The notes under the pieces: model-generated
What the model saw: only the letters and a program-made list of their open reading frames with translations
Told to the model about the DNA's origin: nothing
Databases searched by the model: none
Program-made: the position numbers and the translations under genes
Part shown: positions 48,405-56,906 of the stretch, one piece after another
Layout of the letters: every line of letters starts with the position of its first letter
Position numbering within the stretch: the stretch's first letter is position 1
Assembly: GCF_018398425.1 (NCBI RefSeq)
Contig: NZ_JADPMV010000002.1
Span: forward strand, 186,001 to 250,000
Source: Pseudomonas lalucatii
GTDB lineage: Bacteria > Pseudomonadota > Gammaproteobacteria > Pseudomonadales > Pseudomonadaceae
Reading direction: 5' to 3'
DNA: 64,000 nt

Positions 48405-49196
48405 ATGACCGCCTACTGGTACTGCCTGGCCGGCATCCTGCGCCGCGAATGGCTGCGCTTCGTGTTGCAGCGCTCGCGCTTGCTCAGCGCCCTGGTGCGC
48501 CCGCTGCTGTGGCTGCTGGTGTTCGCCGCCGGCTTTCGCGCCGCGCTGGGCATCGCCATCATCGCCCCCTATGACACCTACATCACCTACGAGACCTACA
48601 TAGTGCCGGGGCTGGCCTGCATGATCCTGCTGTTCAACGGCATGCAGGGCTCGCTGTCGATGGTCTACGACCGCGAGATGGGCAGCATGCGCGTGCTGTT
48701 GACCAGCCCGCTGCCGCGGGCCTTCCTGCTGGCCGGCAAGCTGCTGGCCACGGCGCTGATCTCGCTGCTGCAGGTCTATGCCTTCCTCGCCATCGCCTGG
48801 TTCTATGGCGTGCAGCCGCCGGCCTGGGGACTGCTCGCCGCCCTGCCGGCGCTGCTGCTGGTGGCGCTGCTGCTCAGTGCCCTGGGGTTGCTGCTGTCCA
48901 ACGGCATCCGCCAGCTGGAGAACTTCGCCGGGGTGATGAATTTCGTGATCTTCCCGCTGTTCTTCCTCTCGTCGGCGCTCTACCCGTTGTGGAAGATGCG
49001 CGAGGCCAGCGAATGGCTGTACTGGCTGTGCGCCCTCAACCCCTTCAGCCATGCGGTGGAGCTGGTGCGCTTCGCCCTCTACCAGCGCCTGAGCCTCGAC
49101 GCCCTGCTGATCTGCCTGGGCCTGACCGGGCTGTTCGCCGCGCTCGCGGTCTGCACCTTCAACCCGCAGCACGCCGCCCTGCGCCGCGCCAGTTAG
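48405..49196 (+). CDS. pedC: ABC-2 type permease (PedC type)
   Basis: A 263-residue ABC-2 permease with six predicted membrane helices. The stretch YIVPGLACMILLFNGMQGSLSMVYDREMGSMRVLLTSPLPRAFLLAGKLLA is the ABC-2 signature, as in NodJ and DrrB, and helices 5 and 6 flank SSALYPLWKM and NPFSHAVELVRFALY. It works with the upstream ATPase. The start at 48405 (MTAYWYCLAGILRREWLRF) is 103 bp after that gene; the gap holds an inverted repeat. Confidence 0.9.
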   Translation: MTAYWYCLAGILRREWLRFVLQRSRLLSALVRPLLWLLVFAAGFRAALGIAIIAPYDTYITYETYIVPGLACMILLFNGMQGSLSMVYDREMGSMRVLLTSPLPRAFLLAGKLLATALISLLQVYAFLAIAWFYGVQPPAWGLLAALPALLLVALLLSALGLLLSNGIRQLENFAGVMNFVIFPLFFLSSALYPLWKMREASEWLYWLCALNPFSHAVELVRFALYQRLSLDALLICLGLTGLFAALAVCTFNPQHAALRRAS

Positions 49197-49252
49197 CCAC
49201 CGCGATCGGCCCTCGCCCCGCTCCACCCGGCCGGCGGCCCTTATCCGCCTAC

Positions 49253-49264
49253 TACTTTGGTACT
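49253..49264 (+). promoter_or_regulatory. Shared ped/pqq operator upstream of the CxxxCW gene
   Basis: TACTTTGGTACT, inside CTACTACTTTGGTACTGC, about 85 bp before the start at 49347. I find no clear second copy at 22 bp. It implies that the rhodanese-like gene and the regulator gene behind it form a separate unit from the exporter operon. Confidence 0.55.
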
Positions 49265-49346
49265 GCTTTTGCTCTCCATCGTAGAATTTCCAAAGCAGGA
49301 TCAATGCCTTGTAATAGGTCCATAACAAGAACCGAGACCTAAGGCG

Positions 49347-49901
49347 ATGAAACACTGCGTGCCCACGGGGCTACCTGCCCGATTGATGAGCGGCCTGCTC
49401 GGCCTGCTGCTGATCCCCCTCGCCCAGGCCGAGCTGTTCTCCGCCGACGGCTATCGCCTCGGCCAGTACCGCAGCCCGACCCCGGCCAGTGCCGAACCCG
49501 CCCGCACCCTCGATACCGCCGCCCTGCAGCGGCTGCTGGCCGAGCAGCCGCGCACCGCGCTGATCGACACCTACCGTCGGCCGTGGCGCAACGGCCAGTT
49601 CATCGAGGACGAGGTGCACGCCAACCTGCCCGGCAGTCTGTGGCTGGCCAACACCGGCGACGGCCGGCTGGATGAGCGCTGGCAGGCCTACTTCAGCCAC
49701 CATCTGCGCGAAATCAGCCACGGCGACCCGGGTTGGCCGCTGGTGTTCTACTGCCGCTCGGACTGCTGGCTGAGCTGGAACGCGGTCAAGCGCGCCCATC
49801 GCCTGGGCTATGGCAACCTCTACTGGTACCGTGACGGCATCGACGCCTGGGAGCAGGCCGGCCTGCCCCTGCTGCCGGCGCGGCCGGCGGCGCTGCCCTG
49901 A
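49347..49901 (+). CDS. PQQ-dependent catabolism-associated rhodanese-like protein
   Basis: A 184-residue exported protein (signal peptide about 1-28, cut at AQA) of the TIGR03865 family, which is rhodanese-like. The cysteine motif is C136-RSD-C140-W141 in VFYCRSDCWLSWNAVKRA, so the spacing here is CxxxCW. It probably handles a thiol or sulfur species in the periplasm, fitting the SoxYZ-like carrier and SoxH-like hydrolase in the same locus; this link is inference. It lies 61 bp before the regulator gene. Confidence 0.88.
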   Translation: MKHCVPTGLPARLMSGLLGLLLIPLAQAELFSADGYRLGQYRSPTPASAEPARTLDTAALQRLLAEQPRTALIDTYRRPWRNGQFIEDEVHANLPGSLWLANTGDGRLDERWQAYFSHHLREISHGDPGWPLVFYCRSDCWLSWNAVKRAHRLGYGNLYWYRDGIDAWEQAGLPLLPARPAALP

Positions 49902-49962
49902 GGCCGCGCGCTTTCCCCCGCACCGTCACCGCAGCATAATCAGAACAACGAGGTGAAAGGCC

Positions 49963-50628
49963 ATGTACAAGATCCTGATTGCCGACGACCACCCGCTGTT
50001 TCGCGAAGCCATCCATAACGTCATCAGCGACGGCTTTCCCGGCAGCAGCATCATGGAAACCGCCGACCTGGACAGCGCCCTGGCGCTGACCCTGGAACAC
50101 GACGACCTCGACCTGATCCTGCTGGACCTCAACATGCCCGGCATGCACGGCCTGAACGGCCTGATGCAGCTGCGCAACGAGGCGCCGACCATTCCGGTGG
50201 TGATCGTCTCCGCCGAACAGGACAAGCAGGTGGTGCTGCAGGCCATCACCTACGGCGCGGTCGGCTTCATCACCAAGTCCTCGCCGCGGGCGCAGATGAC
50301 CGAGGCCATCGCGCAGATCCTGGGCGGCAACGTCTACCTGCCACCGGACATCATCCGCAGCCAGGGCAACAGCTCGCGGCGCAGCCACCCGGAGAACCCG
50401 AGCATCTCCGCCGAGCTGCTCAACGCCCTGACCCGCAAGCAGCTGCTGGTACTGGAGCGCATGACCAAGGGCGAGTCGAACAAGCAGATCGCCTACAGCC
50501 TGGACATCGCCGAGACCACGGTCAAAGCCCATGTCTCGGCGATCCTGCGCAAGCTCAACGTGCACAACCGGGTGCAGGCGATTCTCTCGGCCGGGGATAT
50601 CGACTTCGCCGCCTATCTGCGGCGTTGA
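49963..50628 (+). CDS. erbR: LuxR-family response regulator ErbR/AgmR (PedR1)
   Basis: A 221-residue NarL/FixJ-type regulator: receiver (1-120) with Asp8, Asp9, phospho-acceptor Asp55 in [13 protein letters not shown] and Lys in GFITKSS; LuxR helix-turn-helix at about 152-212 ([45 protein letters not shown]). AgmR/ErbR activates the quinoprotein ethanol oxidation genes in P. aeruginosa and P. putida. It is the only response regulator gene in this locus and the best candidate for binding the shared operator. Its kinases are probably ErcS and possibly NahK. Confidence 0.9.
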   Translation: MYKILIADDHPLFREAIHNVISDGFPGSSIMETADLDSALALTLEHDDLDLILLDLNMPGMHGLNGLMQLRNEAPTIPVVIVSAEQDKQVVLQAITYGAVGFITKSSPRAQMTEAIAQILGGNVYLPPDIIRSQGNSSRRSHPENPSISAELLNALTRKQLLVLERMTKGESNKQIAYSLDIAETTVKAHVSAILRKLNVHNRVQAILSAGDIDFAAYLRR

Positions 50629-50742
50629 GCGCCGACGTTTGAGCCGGCGCGAAGGAGCCCCACCTTGATACCGGACTGGCAATTCGGTGTGTCGTTTTTC
50701 GGTTTTTTGGGCATGACCCATTGTGGTGTGTACCTGCCGAGT

Positions 50743-51285
50743 AGGTTTCGCCCCTCATGGGCGAGTTACTTTCTCTTTGCTTGTGCAAAGAGAAAGTAAC
50801 CAAAGAGAAAGCACACCCGACATCCGGGTCTCGCTACGCTCGACTTCCCTCGTTCCGGTGCCGCTCCGGGGGCCGTGCCGAAGGGCCATCCCTGGCCAAT
50901 CGGCACTCTCGCCGCATCCATGCGGCTCGTCCCCCTGCGCAACACCTCCGCTCGGCCTCCTGACGGGGCCCGATCGCGCGCTTACACATTCTTCTCAAGG
51001 CATTGTCTCGTGGTGTCTGTGTTGTACTTTTGACTGCGTTTGCCCAGGCGCCGCCCAAGTCCCCTCCAAGAGGCCGAGTGGAATCGTCGTGGAGTGGGTT
51101 GAGCGGCATGGATGCCGCGAGAGCTGCGATGGGCCAGGGATGGCCCTTCGCAGCGTGCCCACGGAACGATGATGGAACGAGGGAACCCCGGCGCAGCCGG
51201 GGCCGGATGATGGGGTGGCCTTCTTTTTGGTTACTTTTTCTTGGCCAGGCAAGAAAAAGTGACTCGCCCGTGAGGGGCGAAACCA
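50743..51285. repeat. Long imperfect inverted repeat (two head-to-head copies of a dispersed repeat)
   Basis: The left arm (50743-about 50967) and the right arm (about 51061-51285) match as reverse complements, with about 93 bp between. Outer ends share GGTTTCGCCCCTCA. Each arm has its own hairpin (perfect 16-bp stem 50765-50800; nearly perfect 14-bp stem 51230-51263). An 18-base block is identical in both (50880-50897, 51133-51150). No open frame here shows a real protein pattern. With flanks, 50629-51364 is the largest gap in the window; outside the repeat it shows nothing clear. The arm type looks like the long hairpin repeats found in many pseudomonads. Confidence 0.85.
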
Positions 51286-51364
51286 GAATTCGGACTCGAC
51301 CCGGTAATGAGCCGGGCGGCGAAACCTATGGAGTCGCGCTGCCACTTTGCAGCCAGGCTAGCTC

Positions 51365-54010
51365 TTATGCCCCCTGCCCGCCCCGCTCCAGCAGATGACT
51401 CATCGCCGTCTTCAGCTTCATCGGCCGCACCGGCTTGTGCATCAGGGTATGGCCCAGCTCGCGCATCTGCAGCTTCAGCTCGTTGCTGTAGTTGGCGGTG
51501 ATCATCAGCGCCGGCAGCGGCGCGCTGCGCCGTGCGTTGATCAGGGCCACGGCGTCGACGCCGTTGCGCTCGTCGTCCAGGTGGTAGTCGGCGATCAGCA
51601 GGTCGGCGTCGGCGTGGTAGTTGTCCACCTGGCGCGCCAGGTCCTCCTCGCTCAGGGCGGTGACCACCTGGCAGCCCCAGGTTTCCAGCAGGGTGCGCAT
51701 GCCGGCGCAGATCGCCGCGTCGTTGTCCAGCACCCAGATGCGCGCGCCGCGCAGGCGCTCGAGCAGCAGGTCCGGGGTGTCGTGGATCACCCGTGCCCGC
51801 GGCGCGCGGGTGGTCAGCGGCACCTCGATGGCGAACATCGAGCCCTTGCCGGGCTGTGAGCGCACGCGGATGCGGTGGCCGAGCATGCCGGCGATCTTCT
51901 CCACTATGGCCAGGCCCAGGCCCAGGCCGCGGTCCTGCTTACGCTGACCGGCGTCGCCGCGCTTGAACTCCTGGAAGATCTCGCCGAGCTTGTCCGCGGC
52001 GATGCCGACGCCGGTGTCCCACACCTCGATCGACAGGCTCTGTCGCCGGCGCCGGCAACCGAGCAGGATGCGCCCGCTACGGGTGTAGCGGATGGCATTG
52101 CTGAGCAGGTTACGCAGGATCCGCGCGAGCAGCTGGATGTCGCTGCGCACCAGCGCCGAGCTGGGCAGGTAGTCCAGGCACAGGCCCTCGCTGCCGGCGA
52201 TCTGGTGATACTCGGCGGCGAGGTTCTCCAGCAGTTCGCTGACGGCGAAGGGGGCGATGTCCGCCTTGATCACCCCGGCGTCGAGCTTGGAGATGTCGAC
52301 CAGGGTGCCGAGCAGGCTTTCGACGTCCTCCAGGGAGTTGCTGACGTTGCGCACCAGGCCCAGGCTGTCGCCCGGCTGCTGCTTCTCCAGCAGCGCACTG
52401 GTGAACAGCCGCGCGGCATTCAAGGGCTGCAGCAGGTCGTGGCTGACCGCGGCGAGGAACTTGGTCTTCGACAGGTTGGCCCGCTCGGCCTCGCCCTTGG
52501 CCTCGCGCAGGCGCCCCTCCATCTGCGTGCGCTCGTCGATCTCGCGGCGCAGCTGGCCGTTCAGCTCGGTCAGCTCGGCGGTGCGTTCGCGCACCCGTTG
52601 TTCCAGGTGCTGGTAGGCCTGGTGCAGGGCCTCGGCGGTGCGCCGGCGCTCGGTGATGTCGCGGATCAGCACGAAGATCCCGGTCACCTCGCCGCTGGCC
52701 TGGCGGTTCGGCACGTAGGAACGCAGCATGTAGCGCTCCTGGCCCTGGTGGTTGGTCTCGGCGAACTCGAAGGTCACGCTCTCGCCGGACAGCGCCCGCT
52801 CGATATAGGGTTCCAGGCGCCGACAGTGTTCCTCGCTGTGCACCTGGCGCAGGCTCTGGCCGAGCATGGCGCCGCGCGGCCAGCAGTACCACTCCTCGTA
52901 GACCTTGTTGGTGAAGTCGTAGACCAGGTCGGCGTTGAGGTAGGCGATCAGCGCCGGCACGTGGTCGGTGATCAGGCGAATCCAGCGCTCGCTCTCGCTC
53001 AGCGCCTCGGCGTGGCGGTAGCGCTCGGTGATGTCGGTGAAGGTGTTGACGAAGCCGCCGGTCGGCAGCGCATGGGTGCGCACCTCGAGCATGCGTCCGT
53101 CGAACAGACGCAGCTCCAGCTCCTCGACCGGTCTGCCGGCGGCATCGCGGCTGTCGGGGGTGAGCAGGGCCAGTTCGCTGTCGGCCATCACCTCGGCGAA
53201 CGGCCGGTGCGCGCTGATCGGCGCCAGGCCGCAGAGGTCGAGGAAGCGGTGGTTCCACAGTTCCAGCTGGCCTTCGGCGTTGACCATGGCCATGCCCTGG
53301 GACAGGTTGTCCACCGCGCGCTGCAACAGGCGCGACTTCTGCGCCACGGCCTGCTCGCGGCGCTGGGTCTCGCTCAGCTTGACCTCGGTGATGTCGGTGT
53401 AGAGGATCACCAGCCCGCCCTCGCGGGTCGGCCGCTCGCTGACCTGCACCCAGCGCCCGTCGCGCAGGCGATAGAGCAGGTGCTCGTCGCCATGGCCGCG
53501 CTGCTCCTCCACCACCAGCCCGGTGCTGCGGCTCAGGCGCTTGATCTCGGCCAGGCGCAGGCCGCCGCCGATACGCACGCGGCTGCCGGCCCAGAGCGCC
53601 TTGAAGCGGCTGTTGAACAGCACGATGCGCTGCTCGCGGTCGAACAGCACGAAGGCGTCGGAGATGCTCTCGATGGCGTCGATCAGGTGCTGGTGGGCGG
53701 TTTCCGCGCGCAGCCGGGCATCGCTGAGCAGCTGGTTGCTGGATTTCAGCTCGGCCATCGCCTGGTTCAGTGCGTCGGTGCGCTCGCGCACCTGCTCGGC
53801 CAGCACCACCGAATGCTGGAAGGCCGCGTAGGCGTCGTCGCCGCGGGAGTTGATCGACTCGACCCGCTCGATCAGCGCGCCGTTGATCCGCTTGAGCTTG
53901 CGGTTCTCCTCCTCCAGGGCGCGGCAGCGCTCGAGCAGCGCGGCGCCATCAGCCCCGACCGGGGTGGCCGATGGCGACTCCGGTGAAGGTCTGGTTGATG
54001 TGCATGCCAT
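51365..54010 (-). CDS. nahK: Hybrid histidine kinase NahK/ErcS'
   Basis: An 881-residue soluble hybrid kinase: N-terminal coiled coil, three PAS-type domains (about 100-205, 230-330, 335-455), coiled coil, HisKA with His524 in AAVSHDLLQPLNAARLF, HATPase domain (about 620-735) and receiver with Asp808 in LLIADYHLDDERNG. In P. aeruginosa the homologue PA1976 (NahK, ErcS') is governed by the NO sensor NosP and feeds the HptB pathway for biofilm control. The ATG at 54010 has GGAGAG 7 bases upstream and overlaps nosP by 62 bp, an unusually long overlap. Confidence 0.9.
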   Translation of the reverse strand: MACTSTRPSPESPSATPVGADGAALLERCRALEEENRKLKRINGALIERVESINSRGDDAYAAFQHSVVLAEQVRERTDALNQAMAELKSSNQLLSDARLRAETAHQHLIDAIESISDAFVLFDREQRIVLFNSRFKALWAGSRVRIGGGLRLAEIKRLSRSTGLVVEEQRGHGDEHLLYRLRDGRWVQVSERPTREGGLVILYTDITEVKLSETQRREQAVAQKSRLLQRAVDNLSQGMAMVNAEGQLELWNHRFLDLCGLAPISAHRPFAEVMADSELALLTPDSRDAAGRPVEELELRLFDGRMLEVRTHALPTGGFVNTFTDITERYRHAEALSESERWIRLITDHVPALIAYLNADLVYDFTNKVYEEWYCWPRGAMLGQSLRQVHSEEHCRRLEPYIERALSGESVTFEFAETNHQGQERYMLRSYVPNRQASGEVTGIFVLIRDITERRRTAEALHQAYQHLEQRVRERTAELTELNGQLRREIDERTQMEGRLREAKGEAERANLSKTKFLAAVSHDLLQPLNAARLFTSALLEKQQPGDSLGLVRNVSNSLEDVESLLGTLVDISKLDAGVIKADIAPFAVSELLENLAAEYHQIAGSEGLCLDYLPSSALVRSDIQLLARILRNLLSNAIRYTRSGRILLGCRRRRQSLSIEVWDTGVGIAADKLGEIFQEFKRGDAGQRKQDRGLGLGLAIVEKIAGMLGHRIRVRSQPGKGSMFAIEVPLTTRAPRARVIHDTPDLLLERLRGARIWVLDNDAAICAGMRTLLETWGCQVVTALSEEDLARQVDNYHADADLLIADYHLDDERNGVDAVALINARRSAPLPALMITANYSNELKLQMRELGHTLMHKPVRPMKLKTAMSHLLERGGQGA

Positions 54011-55115
54011 TGAACTGCTCTCCGTAGGTGTTGAAGCCGATGACCCGCTGGCTGCGCAGCAAGGCGGCGACCGCCTCGACGCCATCCTCGGCCTCGATCT
54101 CCAGGCGCCGCAGGAAACAGTCGCAACCTATGGTCAGCAGCACCGGGCCGAGGCGCCGGCGCAAGCCGTCGAAGGCGCCCTCGAGGTTGGCCAGCAGCGG
54201 CCCGGGGCGCATGGCGGTGAGGACGATGCCGTTCTCCACCGCGCAGTAGAAGCTCAGGCTGAGGTCCTCGTTGACCCGCTGGATCGAGCGTACGTAGTAC
54301 TGGCCGCCGATGCGCACGGCCAACGGATGGGCGGCGAACAGGCGCAGGTCGAGTTCCTCCACGGCCACACCGATCAGCCGTGCGTACTCCAGGGCGGCCG
54401 GCGCGGCATTCAGCTCGTGCACCCGACGGCGGGCGCTGTCGGCCTGGGTGACCACCAGTTTGTCGGTGCGCGGCTCGATGTGATGGGTGCTGAACACCTC
54501 GAAGTCCAGCCAGGTGTTGAACAGCACCACCACCGCCGCGCCGGTGTGGAACTGGCCGCCGAAGTAGACATGGGTATGGGTCAGGTGGTTGTCGTCGCCG
54601 GCCGAGCCGCCGAAGTGCGGGATGCTGCCGAAGGCCGCGCTGAGCGCGCCGAGCACCACTTCCTCGCGGCTGGACAGGCCGTCGAGCAGGGTCAGGGCGA
54701 AGCTGTGGCCCTTGATCGGCGCCAGCTCGTTGTGGCGGCAGTCGCCGACCAGGCGCTCGACCAGCTGCTGGGCGTCGATCAGGCTGAAGCGCTCCATCTC
54801 GTCGATCAGCGCGCCGGCCACCGAGAAGCTGCGGTGGTCGAAGCCCACCGCGCTGACGCAGCCGCGACCGTAGCCCTGGGGGGTGATCTCGCCGGCGCTG
54901 GTGCAGCCGACCAGGCTGATGCCGCCGAAATGCTGTTCCAGCGCCGCACCGAGGCCCTGCAAGTCGTATTCGGCGGAACAGAAGAACAGCACGAAGCCCA
55001 GGTGCGGATGGATCAGCTGGCGCGCCAACTCCTGGGCCACCTGCTCCACGTCCCGGGCCGCCGACATCGCCGTCACCACGTCTTCCGCCCGCTCCTGCCG
55101 CATAAACTGCCCCAT
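53949..55115 (-). CDS. nosP: FIST-domain nitric oxide sensor NosP
   Basis: A 388-residue soluble protein with FIST_N (about 35-225) and FIST_C (about 235-370) domains: VGCTSAGEITPQGYGRGCVSAVGF, FGGSAGDDNHLTHTHVYFGGQFHTGAAVVVLF, and in the C-terminal part CDCFLRRLE. The homologue PA1975 (NosP) is a haem protein that binds NO and inhibits NahK autophosphorylation. It is first in nosP-nahK and has an operator-like element upstream, so NO signalling appears tied to the alcohol oxidation regulon here. Confidence 0.9.
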   Translation of the reverse strand: MGQFMRQERAEDVVTAMSAARDVEQVAQELARQLIHPHLGFVLFFCSAEYDLQGLGAALEQHFGGISLVGCTSAGEITPQGYGRGCVSAVGFDHRSFSVAGALIDEMERFSLIDAQQLVERLVGDCRHNELAPIKGHSFALTLLDGLSSREEVVLGALSAAFGSIPHFGGSAGDDNHLTHTHVYFGGQFHTGAAVVVLFNTWLDFEVFSTHHIEPRTDKLVVTQADSARRRVHELNAAPAALEYARLIGVAVEELDLRLFAAHPLAVRIGGQYYVRSIQRVNEDLSLSFYCAVENGIVLTAMRPGPLLANLEGAFDGLRRRLGPVLLTIGCDCFLRRLEIEAEDGVEAVAALLRSQRVIGFNTYGEQFNGMHINQTFTGVAIGHPGRG

Positions 55116-55168
55116 GAAAAAGCCTACTCGTCATGGGGATTCTACGAAGCCAGGCCGGCGCGCCCCAT

Positions 55169-55205
55169 GCTACTTGAGTGCCGCCGGACCTACTCCCTAA
55201 GTAGC
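55169..55205 (-). promoter_or_regulatory. Variant shared operator upstream of nosP
   Basis: GCTACTT (55169-55175) and its complement AAGTAGC (55199-55205) enclose TACTCCCTAAGTA, a near-palindrome close to the TACTACCTTGGTA form. It lies 55-90 bp before the nosP start. The match is weaker than at the other sites. Confidence 0.4.
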
Positions 55206-55271
55206 ATCTTGGGCTGGGTTAGCCGCGCCGCGGCGTAGCCCAGCGGCGATGAGCGGGGATGCAACGCCCGG

Positions 55272-55376
55272 TCAGAACCAGCGCCTCAGGCACAGCGGCA
55301 AGGCGCCGAACAGGGCGCTCATCGGCAGCAGGATCAGCGGCAGGTCCAGGCCCCAGAAGCTCCAGAAATCCCACAT
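55272..55376 (-). CDS. Small membrane protein of 34 residues
   Basis: A short frame with a very strong ribosome binding site (GGGAGGTGG, 4 bases before the ATG at 55376). The peptide begins MWDFWSFWGLDLP and ends CLRRWF: aromatic N-terminus, one hydrophobic helix of about 20 residues (residues 10-29) and a positive C-terminal end, so it would sit in the inner membrane with the C-terminus inside. It lies directly after the porin terminator and upstream of the nosP control region. I do not recognise the family; the start signal and composition make chance unlikely. Confidence 0.6.
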   Translation of the reverse strand: MWDFWSFWGLDLPLILLPMSALFGALPLCLRRWF

Positions 55377-55390
55377 GGCCACCTCCCATG

Positions 55391-55422
55391 AAAAAGCCGG
55401 ACGGGGCTGCCCCCGTCCGGCT
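55391..55422 (-). terminator. Intrinsic terminator after the porin gene
   Basis: A perfect 12-bp stem (agccggacgggg / ccccgtccggct, 55395-55422) with a 4-base loop, followed by TTTTTCATGG on the minus strand. The ribosome binding site of the 34-residue frame begins within 10 bp of its end. Confidence 0.9.
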
Positions 55423-55435
55423 CGTGCGCTCGCCC

Positions 55436-56620
55436 TTACCAGCTCAGCACGGCACCCACGGCGAAGGTGTCGGTGTCCTCGCCCAGGCCGCTGCCGGCGG
55501 CGGCATCGATCTGGTACTGGTTGTACTCGGCGACCAGTTTGAGGTTGTCGTTGATGGTGCGAAAGTAGGCGATGCCGCGGGTCTCGTAGTCGGCGGCGCT
55601 GCCCAGGCCGTTGCCGTCGTCCTCGGTCTTGCCGTAGGACAGCGCGACGCGGTTCTTGCCGAAGCTGTAGGAGCCCTGCAGCAGGTAGCCGTCGCTGTCG
55701 ATCTCGCGCAGCGTGGCCTCGCCGGCATTGTTGGTGAAGAAGGGGTTGATGCCCTCGGCCTGGAAGCCCGAGGCGGTGACCGAGAAGCCGGCCATCTTGG
55801 CCTGCACGCCGTAGCCCAGGCCCTGGGAGGTCACCGAGTCGACGCTGCTGTCGGTGTTGTCAGAGGTCTGGTAGGCGCCGTTGAGCCAGGAGTAGATGGT
55901 CGCCCCGCCCAGGTCGAACTGGTAGCTGACCTCGGACTCGAAGCGCGGCTCTTCCTGGTAGGAACGGCCGACGGCGCTGTCGTCGTTGGTGTCCACCGGG
56001 TCCATGATGCCGACCGCGAAGCGCAGGCCCTCGGCCAGGTTGTTGTTGCGGTAGGTGATCTGCGAGGTCGGGAAGGGATAGGGGTAGCCGGTGCCGATGT
56101 TGCCGAAGGACACGCCGGTGCCGTCGACCAGGCCGAGGGTGTCGCTGACGTTGCCGTAGCCGGCGAGCAACTCGTCGAGGAAGATGTTGGAGCGCGAGAA
56201 CAGGCCGAAATCCTTGCCCACCAGCACCTCGCCCCACTCCGGGCTGGCCACGGTGCCGTAGAACTGACGCACGTCGATGGCGGTGGCGGTGCCGTTGGTC
56301 TCGCTGTCGTTGATGGTCACCCAGAAGGATGAACGGCCACCGAGCTTGAGGTCGTCGATCTGCTTGCCGAAGTTGAAGCCGATCCAGTTGGGCAGGAAGC
56401 CCATCTTCACCCGCGACTGGCGGCGGTCGTTCAACTCACCCTCGCGGTCGACGTCGCTGTTGACATAGAAGGCGTTGATGTAGCCGTCGGTGGAGAAGGT
56501 GGTGTCGTCCTGGTCGTACAGGACGATCTCGGCGGCAGCCTGCTGGGCCGTGGCCAGGGCGACGGCGGCCGTCAGGGTCAGGGGCAGCAATCGGATGGTG
56601 GCGATCTTGTTGTTGTGCAT
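55436..56620 (-). CDS. Outer-membrane porin (Gram-negative porin 4 family)
   Basis: A 394-residue porin with a signal peptide (about 1-29, cut at AAA) and alternating beta-strand pattern to the end, with C-terminal Trp in FAVGAVLSW (the aromatic end needed for outer-membrane insertion). Strands such as EIVLYDQDDTTFSTDGYINAFYV and GLRFAVGIMDPVD resemble porin_4 proteins. It has two operator copies upstream, so it belongs to the alcohol regulon, probably letting alcohol, PQQ or lanthanide complexes cross the outer membrane; the cargo is not known. It ends in a strong terminator. Confidence 0.87.
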   Translation of the reverse strand: MHNNKIATIRLLPLTLTAAVALATAQQAAAEIVLYDQDDTTFSTDGYINAFYVNSDVDREGELNDRRQSRVKMGFLPNWIGFNFGKQIDDLKLGGRSSFWVTINDSETNGTATAIDVRQFYGTVASPEWGEVLVGKDFGLFSRSNIFLDELLAGYGNVSDTLGLVDGTGVSFGNIGTGYPYPFPTSQITYRNNNLAEGLRFAVGIMDPVDTNDDSAVGRSYQEEPRFESEVSYQFDLGGATIYSWLNGAYQTSDNTDSSVDSVTSQGLGYGVQAKMAGFSVTASGFQAEGINPFFTNNAGEATLREIDSDGYLLQGSYSFGKNRVALSYGKTEDDGNGLGSAADYETRGIAYFRTINDNLKLVAEYNQYQIDAAAGSGLGEDTDTFAVGAVLSW

Positions 56621-56700
56621 AACGCTCTCCGTCAGGTGGGACGACCGCAGGACGGCCGGGTCGGAGGCGATTATCGAAAGCCGGCGGCGGCGGCCATACG

Positions 56701-56732
56701 CTGCCTTGGCGCCGGTTGCCCGCTGCTTTGGT
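56701..56732 (-). promoter_or_regulatory. Shared ped/pqq operator, two copies, upstream of the porin
   Basis: CTGCCTTGGC (56701-56710) and CTGCTTTGGT (56723-56732) match at eight of ten bases and start 22 bp apart, about 85 bp before the porin start. The remaining 286 bp up to pqqF hold no gene. Confidence 0.6.
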
Positions 56733-56906
56733 CGGGCGCACCGCAGGGGGTAGCTGCGCCTAGTCCCCCTCCCCCGACCCTGGCCGAAAGGCGGTCGGCC
56801 CAAGGTCGTAGGCCAGACGAGACGAACGCGCCAGCCCCAGGCTGGCTCCGCGTGCCGTCATGCAGGTGGGTGACGAGGCTTGACTGCGCCCAGGCGCCGT
56901 GGATGC

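Noticed and set aside
50723..51501. Several short open frames in the erbR-nahK gap
   Set aside because: They fall within the long inverted repeat, lack ribosome binding sites and show Arg/Ser/Pro-rich shadow composition.
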